A stretch of 15,177 nucleotides of DNA from JASFUX01 sp050050115 (GCA_050050115.1 JASFUX010000056.1:1-15177); one strand, 5' to 3'. Numbered from the stretch's first letter, positions 8,790 through 15,177 are shown. Numbers and translations: made by a program. The notes: generated by a model not told the origin, from the letters alone.

Positions 8790-9203
8790 CTACGACTGCG
8801 CGCTCAGATAGGTCAGCAGGCTCAGGACGAACGAGGACACCGTGCCGAACAGCGACACCGCGAAAGTCATCCACGGCAGGATCGAGCCGGCCCCGCCGGC
8901 GCGCGCCGCCATTTCGGGTTCGGGCGCGGCGGGCGCCGGCGCGCCGGCTTCGCCCGGCAAGTTCAAGCGGCCGGTATTGTAGGCCTCCATATCCTCGGAG
9001 GCGGCCGCCTCCTTCTTCCGCGCGCGCGGCGGCGCAGCGGTTCGCTTCTTCGACTTGCCGCCGCCGCGAGCCCAGAAGAAAGCGATGATCGTCACGAAGA
9101 GCAGCGCGATGGTGATCGAATAGATCGGCAGGTCCGGCATGTAGAAGCCGGGTTCGCGAGCCTGAAGAAGTACGGCCTGAAGAAAAATAACTGGGGCGTG
9201 CAT
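8790..9203 (-). CDS. Small membrane protein with Ala/Pro-rich linker, unknown function
   Basis: I do not recognise this 137-residue protein. It has hydrophobic segments at about residues 27-44 (IYSITIALLFVTIIAFFWA) and 108-133 (ILPWMTFAVSLFGTVSSFV and onward). Between them are a basic patch (KSKKR, RARKK at 50-64) and an acidic then Ala/Pro-rich stretch. Residues 4-14 are also hydrophobic. The ATG at 9203 is favoured because GAGGGG lies 7 bases upstream. An internal ATG at 9140 has no such signal. Its layout resembles the next gene downstream (8390-8701), two TM segments around a charged linker, but I see no clear residue similarity. It is transcribed divergently from the gene at 9363, with paired promoter candidates between them. 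Confidence 0.65.
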   Translation of the reverse strand: MHAPVIFLQAVLLQAREPGFYMPDLPIYSITIALLFVTIIAFFWARGGGKSKKRTAAPPRARKKEAAASEDMEAYNTGRLNLPGEAGAPAPAAPEPEMAARAGGAGSILPWMTFAVSLFGTVSSFVLSLLTYLSAQS

Positions 9204-9259
9204 GGTCGGTCCCCTCTGTGCTTCCGCCCTGCGCTCCTGGAGCGTAGGCGAACCCTCCA

Positions 9260-9288
9260 CCCGGGAATGGAGCCCGCCCGTTCCCGGG
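9260..9288. repeat. Strong GC hairpin in divergent intergenic region
   Basis: Perfect eight-base arms CCCGGGAA (9260-9267) and TTCCCGGG (9281-9288) are extended inward by three more pairs, one of them a G-T wobble. This gives an 11-pair stem with a seven-base loop. There is no T tract on either side, so it is not an ordinary terminator. It covers the -10/spacer region of the minus-strand promoter candidate. Confidence 0.6.
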
Positions 9289-9294
9289 GGTCAA
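9266..9294 (-). promoter_or_regulatory. Candidate promoter of the minus-strand small membrane gene
   Basis: On the minus strand TTGACC (9294-9289) is followed after 17 bases by TCCATT (9271-9266). The -35 is good and the -10 is poor, with three of six matches. The start would be about 55 bases before the ATG at 9203. It is supported mainly by its mirror relation to the plus-strand promoter at 9309. Confidence 0.35.
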
Positions 9295-9308
9295 GCGGCC
9301 GGCTCGCC

Positions 9309-9337
9309 TTGACCGACTCGATGGCGCGACTTATCGT
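9309..9337 (+). promoter_or_regulatory. Candidate sigma-70-type promoter of the 9363-9955 unit
   Basis: TTGACC (9309-9314, five of six matches) is followed after exactly 17 bases by TATCGT (9332-9337, four of six). Transcription would begin near 9344, about 19 bases before the ATG at 9363. TTGACC also forms the right half of an inverted repeat with GGTCAA at 9289-9294. Confidence 0.5.
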
Positions 9338-9362
9338 TTTTCAACAAATATTGGAGCGCCCG

Positions 9363-9596
9363 ATGCGTGAGAATACGCCGCTGATGCAAGTCGCCTTCTG
9401 GATCGTGACGGTGCTTGCGATCCTCTGGGCGATCGGCTCAGTCGCCGCCTTCGCTATCGGGCTGTGGCAGGCGACCTCGCTGATCTGGCCGATCCTGATC
9501 GCCGTCGCGCCCGGTCTCTTCATCATCTTCGCACTGGTGTTCGACCGGATGCGCGACGCCGAAGACCGGCGCTATTCGCGCGACATCCACGAGTAG
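9363..9596 (+). CDS. Small two-TM membrane protein, unknown function
   Basis: This 77-residue protein has two hydrophobic segments, about residues 8-32 (MQVAFWIVTVLAILWAIGSV and onward) and 37-60 (ATSLIWPILIAVAPGLFIIF), and a charged tail (DRMRDAEDRRYSRDIHE) that probably lies in the cytoplasm. The ATG at 9363 has GGAG six bases upstream and sits just after a good promoter candidate. It is followed after 35 bases by a YbjQ-family gene on the same strand, so the two likely form one transcript. I do not recognise a family. Small membrane partners beside YbjQ-like proteins could help place those proteins at the membrane, but that is inference only. Confidence 0.7.
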   Translation: MRENTPLMQVAFWIVTVLAILWAIGSVAAFAIGLWQATSLIWPILIAVAPGLFIIFALVFDRMRDAEDRRYSRDIHE

Positions 9597-9631
9597 CCCG
9601 CGCGGAGCGGCCGTCACGAACAGGAGCGACG

Positions 9632-9955
9632 ATGCACCTCACCTCCCAAGATCAGTTCGACGATATGACGATCGAGTCCACGCTCGGCTTCGTCAAAGGC
9701 AACGTGGTGCGCGCCCGTTTCTTCGTGCGCGACATCTTCGCAGCGTTCCGCATGATCGTCGGCGGCGAGGTGCCCGAGTACACCAAGCTGCTCGCCGAAT
9801 CCCGCGAGCAGGCGATCGACCGGATGATCGCCCGCGCCCAAGCACTCGGCGCGGACGGGATCGTCGCGATCCGCTTCACCACCAGCCAGGTGATGGCCGG
9901 CGCCGCGGAGGTGCTGGTGACGGGTACGGCGGTGAAGCTGCGGGCGGGCGGCTAG
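9632..9955 (+). CDS. YbjQ/UPF0145 family protein (putative heavy-metal-binding domain)
   Basis: This 107-residue cytosolic protein has the UPF0145 pattern: an N-terminal strand region MTIESTLGFVKGNVV, then RDIFAAFRMIVGGEVPEYTKL (34-54), a helix ESREQAIDRMIARAQALGAD and the closing IVAIRFTTSQ...VLVTGTAVKL. The family forms pentameric rings and is often labelled heavy-metal-binding on structural grounds, but its biochemical role is not firmly established. The ATG at 9632 follows AGGAG at 5 bases. The length is normal for the family (about 100-110). The gene follows the small membrane protein at 9363-9596. It ends tail to tail with the GST gene, and their stop codons share the four bases CTAG (9952-9955), so no terminator separates them. 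Confidence 0.88.
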   Translation: MHLTSQDQFDDMTIESTLGFVKGNVVRARFFVRDIFAAFRMIVGGEVPEYTKLLAESREQAIDRMIARAQALGADGIVAIRFTTSQVMAGAAEVLVTGTAVKLRAGG

Positions 9956-10563
9956 CCGGCCGCCGCCTCTTCCTCCGCGGCCACCGTCCGTTGGCGTGCC
10001 GGGCGGGCGCTCAAGCGCTCGCGGTAGGCGACGAATTCGTCGCGCTCGGGGAAAAGACCGAACATCATCGCCGACATGACCGCCGAGCCGACGACCACGT
10101 CGGCGGCGGTGAACTGATCGCCGAGCAGCCAAGGTCCTTCGCGGACGGCGTCGGCGAGAACGTCCATCACCAGCTGCGGATCACCCCAGCCGGCCGTCCC
10201 GCGGCCGACCTCGAACTTCAGCATCAGCTGCATCATCGCGGGCTCGATGCAGCTCGGTCCCCAAAAGCACCACTTAAGGTACGGCCCGCGACGCGGATCG
10301 CCGATCGCCGGCGCCAGGCCCGCTGCAGGAAAGGCGTCGGCGAGATAAACCGCGATCGCCGCAACCTCGGAAACGACGACGTCGCCATGCTTGATCGTCG
10401 GCACTTTGCCCATCGGATTGAGCGCCAGATACTCCGGCGTGTGCGTGTCGCCCGCGGCCAGGTCGAGCAGCTGAACCGTGTAGGGCTCGCCAACCTCTTC
10501 GAGCATCCAGCGCGCTGTCACAGCGCGGCTGCGCGATGCGGCGTAGAGGGTGATGTCGGTCAT
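9952..10563 (-). CDS. Glutathione S-transferase family protein
   Basis: This 203-residue cytosolic protein has an N-terminal thioredoxin-like domain of about 80 residues and a helical C-terminal domain. Landmarks are a SRSRAVTARWMLEEVG start (10-25), where the Ser residues occupy the usual catalytic area, NPMGKVPTI with the cis-proline at about 55, SEVAAIAVYLADAFP (65-79) and the helix-capping region GPWLLGDQFTAADVVVG (143-159). In the glutathione-binding loop the common Glu-Ser pair reads Glu-Val (66-67), so thiol chemistry may differ from classical enzymes. The substrate is unknown. The ATG overlaps the glyQ stop as ATGA (10560-10563), which implies translational coupling to glycyl-tRNA synthetase alpha. 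The 3' end shares CTAG with the convergent YbjQ gene. Confidence 0.9.
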   Translation of the reverse strand: MTDITLYAASRSRAVTARWMLEEVGEPYTVQLLDLAAGDTHTPEYLALNPMGKVPTIKHGDVVVSEVAAIAVYLADAFPAAGLAPAIGDPRRGPYLKWCFWGPSCIEPAMMQLMLKFEVGRGTAGWGDPQLVMDVLADAVREGPWLLGDQFTAADVVVGSAVMSAMMFGLFPERDEFVAYRERLSARPARQRTVAAEEEAAAG

Positions 10564-11504
10564 GAGGCGCTCCTTTCCAGCTCGACCCAGCTCTCAGCGC
10601 ACCCTTTCGCGAGGTCGCGCACGCGGCCGATGTAGCTCTGCCGCTCGGTCGGCGAGATCACGCCGCGCGCGTCGAGCAAGTTGAAGAAGTGGCTGGCCTT
10701 CAAGGCGAAATCGAACGCCGGCAGCGGCAGCTTATTGTCTAAAAGCGTCTTGCACTGACGTTCCGCACCCGAGAACCAGTCTGCGAACATCTCAGTGTCG
10801 GCGTGTTCGAAGTTGAAGGCGGAGAATTCGCGCTCGGCTTCATGGAAGACGTCGCCGTAGCTGAGCCCCGCGCCGTTGAAGTCGAGATCGAAGACATTGT
10901 CGACGCCCTGGACGTACATCGCCAGCCGCTCGAGTCCGTAGGTCAGCTCACCCGAGACCAGCTCGACGTCGAGCCCGCCGACCTGCTGGAAGTAGGTGAA
11001 CTGGGAAACCTCCATGCCGTCGCACCAGACCTCCCAGCCGAGCCCCCAGGCGCCGACCGTGGGGTTCTCCCAGTCGTCCTCGACGAAACGCACGTCATGC
11101 AGTTCACGGTCGACCCCGATCGCATCGAGCGAGCCGAGGTAGAGGTCCTGAATGTCGGGCGGGTTCGGCTTCAAGATCACCTGATACTGATAATAGTGCT
11201 GCAGCCGGTTCGGGTTCTCGCCGTAGCGGCCGTCGGCGGGCCGGCGTGACGGCTGAACATAGGCGGCGCGCCAGGGCTTGGGGCCGAGCGCGCGCAAGGT
11301 CGTCGCCGGGTGCAGCGTGCCCGCGCCCACCTCGACGTCATAAGGCTGCAGGATTGCGCAACCCTGATCGGCCCAGTAGCGCTGCAGCGTCAGGATGATG
11401 TCCTGAAACGACGGCTTGCCCTCCGAAGCCTTGGCGGAGGAGGACGCCTTCGGCGCAGCGGGCGACGTCTTGGACTTCGACTTTTTTGTTTTCGCGGCGG
11501 GCAT
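10560..11504 (-). CDS. glyQ: Glycine--tRNA ligase, alpha subunit
   Basis: This 314-residue protein is the alpha chain of alpha2beta2 glycyl-tRNA synthetase and holds the class II catalytic core that activates glycine. Diagnostic blocks are FQDIILTLQRYWADQGCAIL (33-52), AAYVQPSRRPADGRYGENPN (80-99), HYYQYQVILKP (103-113), GAWGLGWEVWCDGMEVSQFT (151-170) and the motif 3 region GELTYGLERLAMYVQG (185-200). Family members usually begin close to the FQDI block. Here about 31 residues precede it, rich in Lys, Ala and Ser (PAAKTKKSKSKT... and SSAKASEGK). The ATG at 11504 is the only good start, with AGGTGA 7 bases upstream and no internal Met before the core, so the extension seems real. The partner glyS lies about 2.3 kb downstream, separated by five small genes. 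A GST gene overlaps the stop by 4 bases. Confidence 0.97.
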   Translation of the reverse strand: MPAAKTKKSKSKTSPAAPKASSSAKASEGKPSFQDIILTLQRYWADQGCAILQPYDVEVGAGTLHPATTLRALGPKPWRAAYVQPSRRPADGRYGENPNRLQHYYQYQVILKPNPPDIQDLYLGSLDAIGVDRELHDVRFVEDDWENPTVGAWGLGWEVWCDGMEVSQFTYFQQVGGLDVELVSGELTYGLERLAMYVQGVDNVFDLDFNGAGLSYGDVFHEAEREFSAFNFEHADTEMFADWFSGAERQCKTLLDNKLPLPAFDFALKASHFFNLLDARGVISPTERQSYIGRVRDLAKGCAESWVELERSAS

Positions 11505-11533
11505 CGTTGGATCACCTGTTGGAACGGCGGCGG

Positions 11534-11562
11534 ACGGTAGGCGCCCACCCTTTCAAGATCAA
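11534..11562 (-). promoter_or_regulatory. Possible promoter of glyQ
   Basis: In the 81-base gap between the glycosyltransferase stop and the glyQ start, TTGATC (11562-11557) and TACCGT (11539-11534) on the minus strand are 17 bases apart. The -35 is fair and the -10 weak (three of six). The gap shows no terminator-like hairpin with a T run. Confidence 0.25.
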
Positions 11563-11585
11563 GCGAGGCTGCTTCGTCTCCTGAC

Positions 11586-12491
11586 TCAGCTCCTGTCACC
11601 GCCGCGCGGTATCACGCCGCGCGCGACCGCAGCGGCGACGATGAGCGGACCGAGGAGGATCGCTAGCGCCCGTTCCACCGGCCCGCGCGCGAACTTGACG
11701 AAGTAGCGCGCCAGCCCGCGGCCTTTGCACCACTCCACGAACGTCGAGGGCGCGGCGCTCGTGCCGCCGACGTGGCGCACCCGCGCGTCCGGAACGAAAA
11801 CCACGTCGCCCCCTGCGTCGATCACGCGGCGGCAAAGATCAAGATCCTCCGCATGGAGAAAGTAGCCCTCGTCAAAGCCGCCGAGGGCGAGGAAGTCGCC
11901 AGCGTTCATCATCATCGCCGCGCCCGAGACCGCACCGACCTTGATCGGCGCCTCGGGCGCGGGCTCATTTTCGAGATGGACCCGATCGCGGCCGAGCACT
12001 GCGCCAAGCGCGCCCGCGAGCGTCGGCGTGTTGCGCCGACCGCCGCGCTGCTCGCGCCCGGTCGCGTCGAGGATGCGCGCGCCCGCGATCCAGGGCTTGC
12101 CGACGCTTGCACGCAGAGCCGCGCCCGCCGCCTTGAGCGCGCCGACCGCGCCCGGCTCGATGCAAGCGTCGGGATTGGCGAACAGCACATGGCCGACGCC
12201 CTCGGGCGCCCGCGCGCGCGCCGCAGCGACGGCGAGGTTGCAGCCGCGCGCAAAGCCGACGTTGCCGTGCCCGCGCAGCACCGTCAGCTTCGCTTCGGCC
12301 GCTGCAAGCGCGTCAAGCCGCTGCTCCGTCGACGGCGGGTTGCCGTTGTCGGCGAGCACGACGTGCGCAATCTCGTCTTCGGCGAGCAGGCGGCCGAGCG
12401 CTTCGAACAGGATCTCCCCGGTGCGGTAGCTGACCACGATCGCGGTCACGTTTCCGCCCGCGCTTTCGGCCGCGCCGCCCTCGTCGCTCAT
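11586..12491 (-). CDS. Glycosyltransferase family 2 (rhamnosyltransferase-like)
   Basis: This 301-residue protein has a GT-A fold of the WbbL/rhamnosyltransferase type. It shows VTAIVVSYRTGEIL at the start (15-28), VVLADNGNP (44-52) with the nucleotide-binding Asp, GNVGFARGCNLA (76-87), VLFANPDACIEPGA (102-115) in the DXD-equivalent position and GGFDEGYFLHAEDLDLCRRV (204-223) with the acceptor/catalytic acidic cluster. A hydrophobic stretch near 273-294 may attach it to the inner membrane. It probably adds a sugar to a lipid-linked or LPS glycan, but donor and acceptor are not predictable. The ATG at 12491 is chosen because it overlaps the stop of the upstream ligase gene as ATGA (12488-12491). 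A longer start 96 bases upstream would add an arginine-rich stretch read out of the neighbouring gene. Confidence 0.93.
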   Translation of the reverse strand: MSDEGGAAESAGGNVTAIVVSYRTGEILFEALGRLLAEDEIAHVVLADNGNPPSTEQRLDALAAAEAKLTVLRGHGNVGFARGCNLAVAAARARAPEGVGHVLFANPDACIEPGAVGALKAAGAALRASVGKPWIAGARILDATGREQRGGRRNTPTLAGALGAVLGRDRVHLENEPAPEAPIKVGAVSGAAMMMNAGDFLALGGFDEGYFLHAEDLDLCRRVIDAGGDVVFVPDARVRHVGGTSAAPSTFVEWCKGRGLARYFVKFARGPVERALAILLGPLIVAAAVARGVIPRGGDRS

Positions 12492-13705
12492 GCGCTCCGC
12501 CCGGCTGCGCGCTCCGCGGCGGAGGGGCCGGCGAGCGCGGCGGCGGCCGCGGCGAAGGCGATCGCGGCGAGCCACCACTCCTGCCACATGCCGTAGGAGA
12601 TCTGCGCCATGGCGATGTAGCTCCCGCCGGCGGCCGCGGCCGAGACGCCCTGCCGCCGCGTCAGGTTCGGCGCATAGGCGATCGCGCGCGAGCCGAGCAC
12701 CAGCACCGCAGCAAGAAGAAGCGCGCCGACCAGTCCCAGCTCCAGCCAGGCGTGAAGACCAAGATTGTGCGGGTGCAGCGGGATCACCGAAGTGGTCTCA
12801 CCGCGATGAAAGATCTCCCCTGCGGTCGCGCGCGAGGCGTCAAAGCCCCAGCCGAACAGCGGCTTGTGCTTGATCATCTCGGAAGAAGCGCGCCACGCCT
12901 CTAGCCGCAGATCCCACGAGTTCGGCAGCGCGTTGCGCACGCCGGCGGGCACGTACTCGGCGCAAAGCCCGATCGCCGGCGCGACGAGGACCCCGAGCGC
13001 AGCGAACAGGCCAAGCCCGGCGACCGTCGTGCGCGCGCCGAAGAGCGCGATCAGGCCGACCCCAAGCGCTGCGATCAGACCGGCGAGGTTCGAGGTCAGG
13101 CCGAAAACGATCGCGCCGGCGAAACCGGCCGCGGCCAGGCCGGTCGCGGTTGCGGCGTGCAAAGGCCGCTTGGCGACCAGCAGCATCACCACCACCGACG
13201 GCGCGATCACCGCCCAGGCCGACAGGCCGTGGCCGAGATTGCGCCAGACCTGGCCCATGTCCACTTCCTCGCGATGCGAGGCGGTGACCATGCCGCCGAA
13301 CGCGGCCTCGAGCCCGAGGAACACCGCCGAAAAGACGACGCAGAGGAGCACGCCGCCCTGCGCGAGCCGCCGCGCGGGTCCTTCAAGATCCTTGCACAGA
13401 AGGAAAAAGCCGACGTAGAGCGGCGCGCCCGTCGCAAAACGTAGCAGATACTCGGCGTTATCGTAGGCCGACCACAGAAAAGACAGTCCCGCCCAGGCCG
13501 CGAACGCCACCGCCGCGATCAGCGCCGCGTTCGGGCGCGGCGCACGCCGTTCGAAGAGCGTGAATACGGCCCAGCCGACGCCGCCCAAGGCGGCCAGCGG
13601 CGCAAGGCCGAGCCCGCCCGCGCCGATCGCGAGCCCGGCGAAGGCGAAGATCAAAAGGACGAAGACGCCGCGAGCCCACGACGCGTTGTTCGCCAGTGAC
13701 GGCAT
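12488..13705 (-). CDS. O-antigen ligase/polymerase-like (Wzy_C family) membrane protein
   Basis: This 405-residue integral membrane protein has about ten to twelve hydrophobic segments spread over its length, starting at about 11-30 and ending at about 377-392. Its family marks are the large periplasmic loop with SWDLRLEAWRAS (263-274), KPLFGWGFDAS (281-291) and HPHNLGLHAWLELG (311-324). The His-Asn motif is typical of WaaL ligases and related O-antigen polymerases. Such proteins either transfer undecaprenyl-linked glycan to lipid A-core or polymerise repeat units, and sequence alone does not decide which. The gene is followed by an overlapping GT2 gene, consistent with a surface polysaccharide pair, and lies 53 bases after thrS on the same strand. 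The ribosome binding site AAGGA before the ATG at 13705 lies in a short palindrome. Confidence 0.87.
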   Translation of the reverse strand: MPSLANNASWARGVFVLLIFAFAGLAIGAGGLGLAPLAALGGVGWAVFTLFERRAPRPNAALIAAVAFAAWAGLSFLWSAYDNAEYLLRFATGAPLYVGFFLLCKDLEGPARRLAQGGVLLCVVFSAVFLGLEAAFGGMVTASHREEVDMGQVWRNLGHGLSAWAVIAPSVVVMLLVAKRPLHAATATGLAAAGFAGAIVFGLTSNLAGLIAALGVGLIALFGARTTVAGLGLFAALGVLVAPAIGLCAEYVPAGVRNALPNSWDLRLEAWRASSEMIKHKPLFGWGFDASRATAGEIFHRGETTSVIPLHPHNLGLHAWLELGLVGALLLAAVLVLGSRAIAYAPNLTRRQGVSAAAAGGSYIAMAQISYGMWQEWWLAAIAFAAAAAALAGPSAAERAAGRSA

Positions 13706-13709
13706 CGAA

Positions 13710-13724
13710 CGAAAGGTCCTTTCG
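13710..13724 (-). promoter_or_regulatory. Palindrome over the ribosome binding site of the O-antigen ligase-like gene
   Basis: CGAAAGG-A-CCTTTCG on the minus strand is a perfect seven-base inverted repeat around one base, ending four bases before the ATG. The Shine-Dalgarno sequence AAGGA is within it. As RNA, only the outer four or five pairs could form, with AGGACCT or GGACC in the loop. It may therefore tune ribosome access or be a protein site. Chance is not excluded. Confidence 0.35.
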
Positions 13725-13758
13725 CGGCGTCTCTATCGGCTGTCGACTGATCTAGAGC

Positions 13759-15177
13759 CTATTCGGCCGCCGCGCGTCCAGCGGCAAGACGCTTTTGATC
13801 GGGCGGAACGGCCTCCTCGGCGAGGCTGGCGACGGCCGCGTCGAGATCGACCATCTGCTGGCGGGCCTGGCCTTCGCCGAAACGCCGCAGCGCCAGCGTC
13901 CGGTCTTCGGCCTCCTTGCGGCCGACCACGGCGATCACCGGGACCTTGCGCTCGGAGTGCTCGCGAACCTTGTAGTTGATCTTCTCGTTGCGAAGATCGA
14001 CCTCGACCCGCAGACCGGCCGCGGCGAGATCGGCCGCCGCGGCGCGCGCATAGCCGTCCGCGTCCGAGGTGATCGTCGCGACCACGACCTGGGTCGGCGC
14101 CAGCCACAGCGGAAAGGCGCCGGCGTAGTGCTCGATCAGGATGCCGAGGAACCGCTCGAAGGTGCCGTAGACCGCGCGGTGGAGCATCACCGGGCGATGC
14201 AGCTCGCCGTCCGAGCCCATGTATTCCGCGCCCAGGCGCTCTGGCAGCACATAGTCGAGCTGATAGGTGCCGCACTGCCAGGTCCGCCCGATCGCGTCGG
14301 TCAGGTGGAATTCGAGCTTCGGCCCGTAGAAGGCCCCCTCGCCCTCGGCGATTTCGTACTTGAGCCCCGTCGCGTCGAGCGCGCTGGCGAGCGCGGCCTC
14401 GGCGCGGTCCCAGGTCGCGTCGTCGCCGGCGCGCACCTCGGGCCGCGTGGCGAGCTTGTAGGCGATATCGGAGAGGCCGAAGTCCTCGTAGACGCTGGCG
14501 AACAACTCAAGGAAGCCCTTGGTCTCCTCGGCGATCTGATCTTCGCGGCAGAAGATGTGCGCATCGTCTTGCGTCATCTGCCGGACGCGCATCAGCCCGT
14601 GCAGACTGCCGTGCGTTTCGTTGCGGTGGCAGCAGCCGAACTCGGCCATGCGGATCGGCAGGTCGCGATAGCTGCGCTGGCCGTTCTTGAAGATTTGCAC
14701 GTGCGCCGGGCAGTTCATCGGCTTTAGGGCCATCAGATCGCCCTCACCCGACAGGATCGGCTTGTCGTCGTCCGTGGACGGGATTTCGTCCGGCACGACG
14801 AACATGTTCTCGCGGAACTTCTGCCAGTGGCCCGACTGCTCCCAGAACTTTGAATCGAGAAGCTGCGGCGTCTTCACCTCGACGTAGCCGGTCTCGTCCT
14901 GACGGCGGCGGATGTAGGCCTCGAGCTCGCGCCAGATCAAAAAGCCCTGGGGATGCCAGAACACCGAGCCCTGCGCCTCTGGCTGGAGATGGAACAGGTC
15001 CATCACCCGCGCCAGCTTGCGGTGGTCGCGCTTCTCGGCCTCCTCCAGCCGGTGCAGATAGGCGTCGAGGTCCTTCTTGTCCGCCCAGGCCGTGCCGTAG
15101 ATGCGCTGGAGCATCTCGTTGCGATGATCGCCGCGCCAATAGGCGCCGGCGAGCTTCATCAGCTTGAACGCCTTGGG
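13759..15177 (-). CDS. thrS: Threonine--tRNA ligase, catalytic and anticodon-binding parts (5' end outside window)
   Basis: The frame is open to the window edge and gives the last 472 residues of threonyl-tRNA synthetase. The missing N-terminus would be about 180 residues (TGS and editing domains). In fragment numbering, the segment AGAYWRGD (10-17) and LQRIYGTAW precede the class II core. Motif 1 is GFLIWRELEAYIRRRQ (78-93). The zinc ligands are Cys156 (MNCPAH), His207 (DDAHIF) and His333 (MLHRA), with the same spacings of 51 and 126 as in E. coli. Motif 2 is EFGCCHRNETHGSLHGLMRV (179-198) and motif 3 is YGTFERFLGILIEHYAGAFP (337-356). The anticodon-binding domain follows from PLWLAPTQV to the end, with an Ala-rich tail. 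In motif 2 the usual PSG or ASG reads THG. The ligase-like gene follows after 53 bases and may be co-transcribed. Confidence 0.97.
   Translation of the reverse strand, partial: PKAFKLMKLAGAYWRGDHRNEMLQRIYGTAWADKKDLDAYLHRLEEAEKRDHRKLARVMDLFHLQPEAQGSVFWHPQGFLIWRELEAYIRRRQDETGYVEVKTPQLLDSKFWEQSGHWQKFRENMFVVPDEIPSTDDDKPILSGEGDLMALKPMNCPAHVQIFKNGQRSYRDLPIRMAEFGCCHRNETHGSLHGLMRVRQMTQDDAHIFCREDQIAEETKGFLELFASVYEDFGLSDIAYKLATRPEVRAGDDATWDRAEAALASALDATGLKYEIAEGEGAFYGPKLEFHLTDAIGRTWQCGTYQLDYVLPERLGAEYMGSDGELHRPVMLHRAVYGTFERFLGILIEHYAGAFPLWLAPTQVVVATITSDADGYARAAAADLAAAGLRVEVDLRNEKINYKVREHSERKVPVIAVVGRKEAEDRTLALRRFGEGQARQQMVDLDAAVASLAEEAVPPDQKRLAAGRAAAE

Noticed and set aside
8730..9362. Plus-strand frame extending the 9363 membrane gene far upstream to 8730
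   Set aside because: The upstream part is Arg-rich shadow of the minus-strand membrane gene and crosses the promoter candidates. The ATG at 9363 has a good ribosome binding site and starts just before the first TM segment.
12492..12587. Longer start for the GT2 gene, adding 32 residues
   Set aside because: The extra residues are nearly all Arg/Ala/Gly and come from reading the ligase gene in another frame. The ATGA overlap at 12488-12491 is a better start.

Overview
This 15.2 kb window is GC-rich chromosomal DNA (about two thirds G+C by eye) from an alphaproteobacterium, most likely of the Caulobacter/Hyphomonas/Parvularcula type. The evidence is a two-subunit glycyl-tRNA synthetase with ppdK directly behind glyS, an exact CtrA-type box (TTAA-N7-TTAA) in front of a cell wall hydrolase gene, and a promoter that fits the Caulobacter housekeeping pattern (TTG-type -35, GCTAAAAT -10). 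It is mostly core genome. I see no transposase, integrase, phage gene, CRISPR array, tRNA or rRNA, and no clear novel multi-gene defence or biosynthetic system.

Layout, left to right. (1) 1-1006, plus strand: the 3' end of nadB, overlapping nadC by 26 bases, for NAD synthesis from aspartate. (2) 1016-2005, minus: a MarR regulator fused to a GNAT acetyltransferase, with a candidate autoregulatory operator at its promoter. (3) 2200-2967, minus: a membrane-anchored SleB/CwlJ-type cell wall hydrolase. Its roughly 300-base leader region holds a promoter candidate, a two-part hairpin and the CtrA box. (4) 3266-8295, minus: glyS followed by ppdK with a 9-base gap (a GTG alternative start would overlap by 4). 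(5) 8390-9203, minus: two small two-TM proteins with long polar linkers. (6) 9363-9955, plus: a small membrane protein and a YbjQ-family protein, divergent from block 5 across back-to-back promoter candidates. (7) 9952-11504, minus: glyQ and a GST-family gene joined by an ATGA overlap. (8) 11586-15177, minus: thrS (5' end beyond the window), an O-antigen-ligase-like membrane protein and a GT2 glycosyltransferase, the last two joined by an ATGA overlap.

How the parts fit. GlyQ and GlyS make one alpha2beta2 enzyme, but their genes are separated by about 2.3 kb holding five small genes on both strands. PpdK interconverts pyruvate and PEP and shares glyS's strand. The ligase/glycosyltransferase pair points to cell-surface polysaccharide or LPS.

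The observations most worth following up are: a roughly 480-base low-GC, rare-codon patch inside glyS, which looks like a recombinational mosaic; the CtrA box upstream of the wall hydrolase; the symmetric divergent promoter region near 9290-9314; and the unusual lysine/alanine/serine-rich N-terminal extension of GlyQ.
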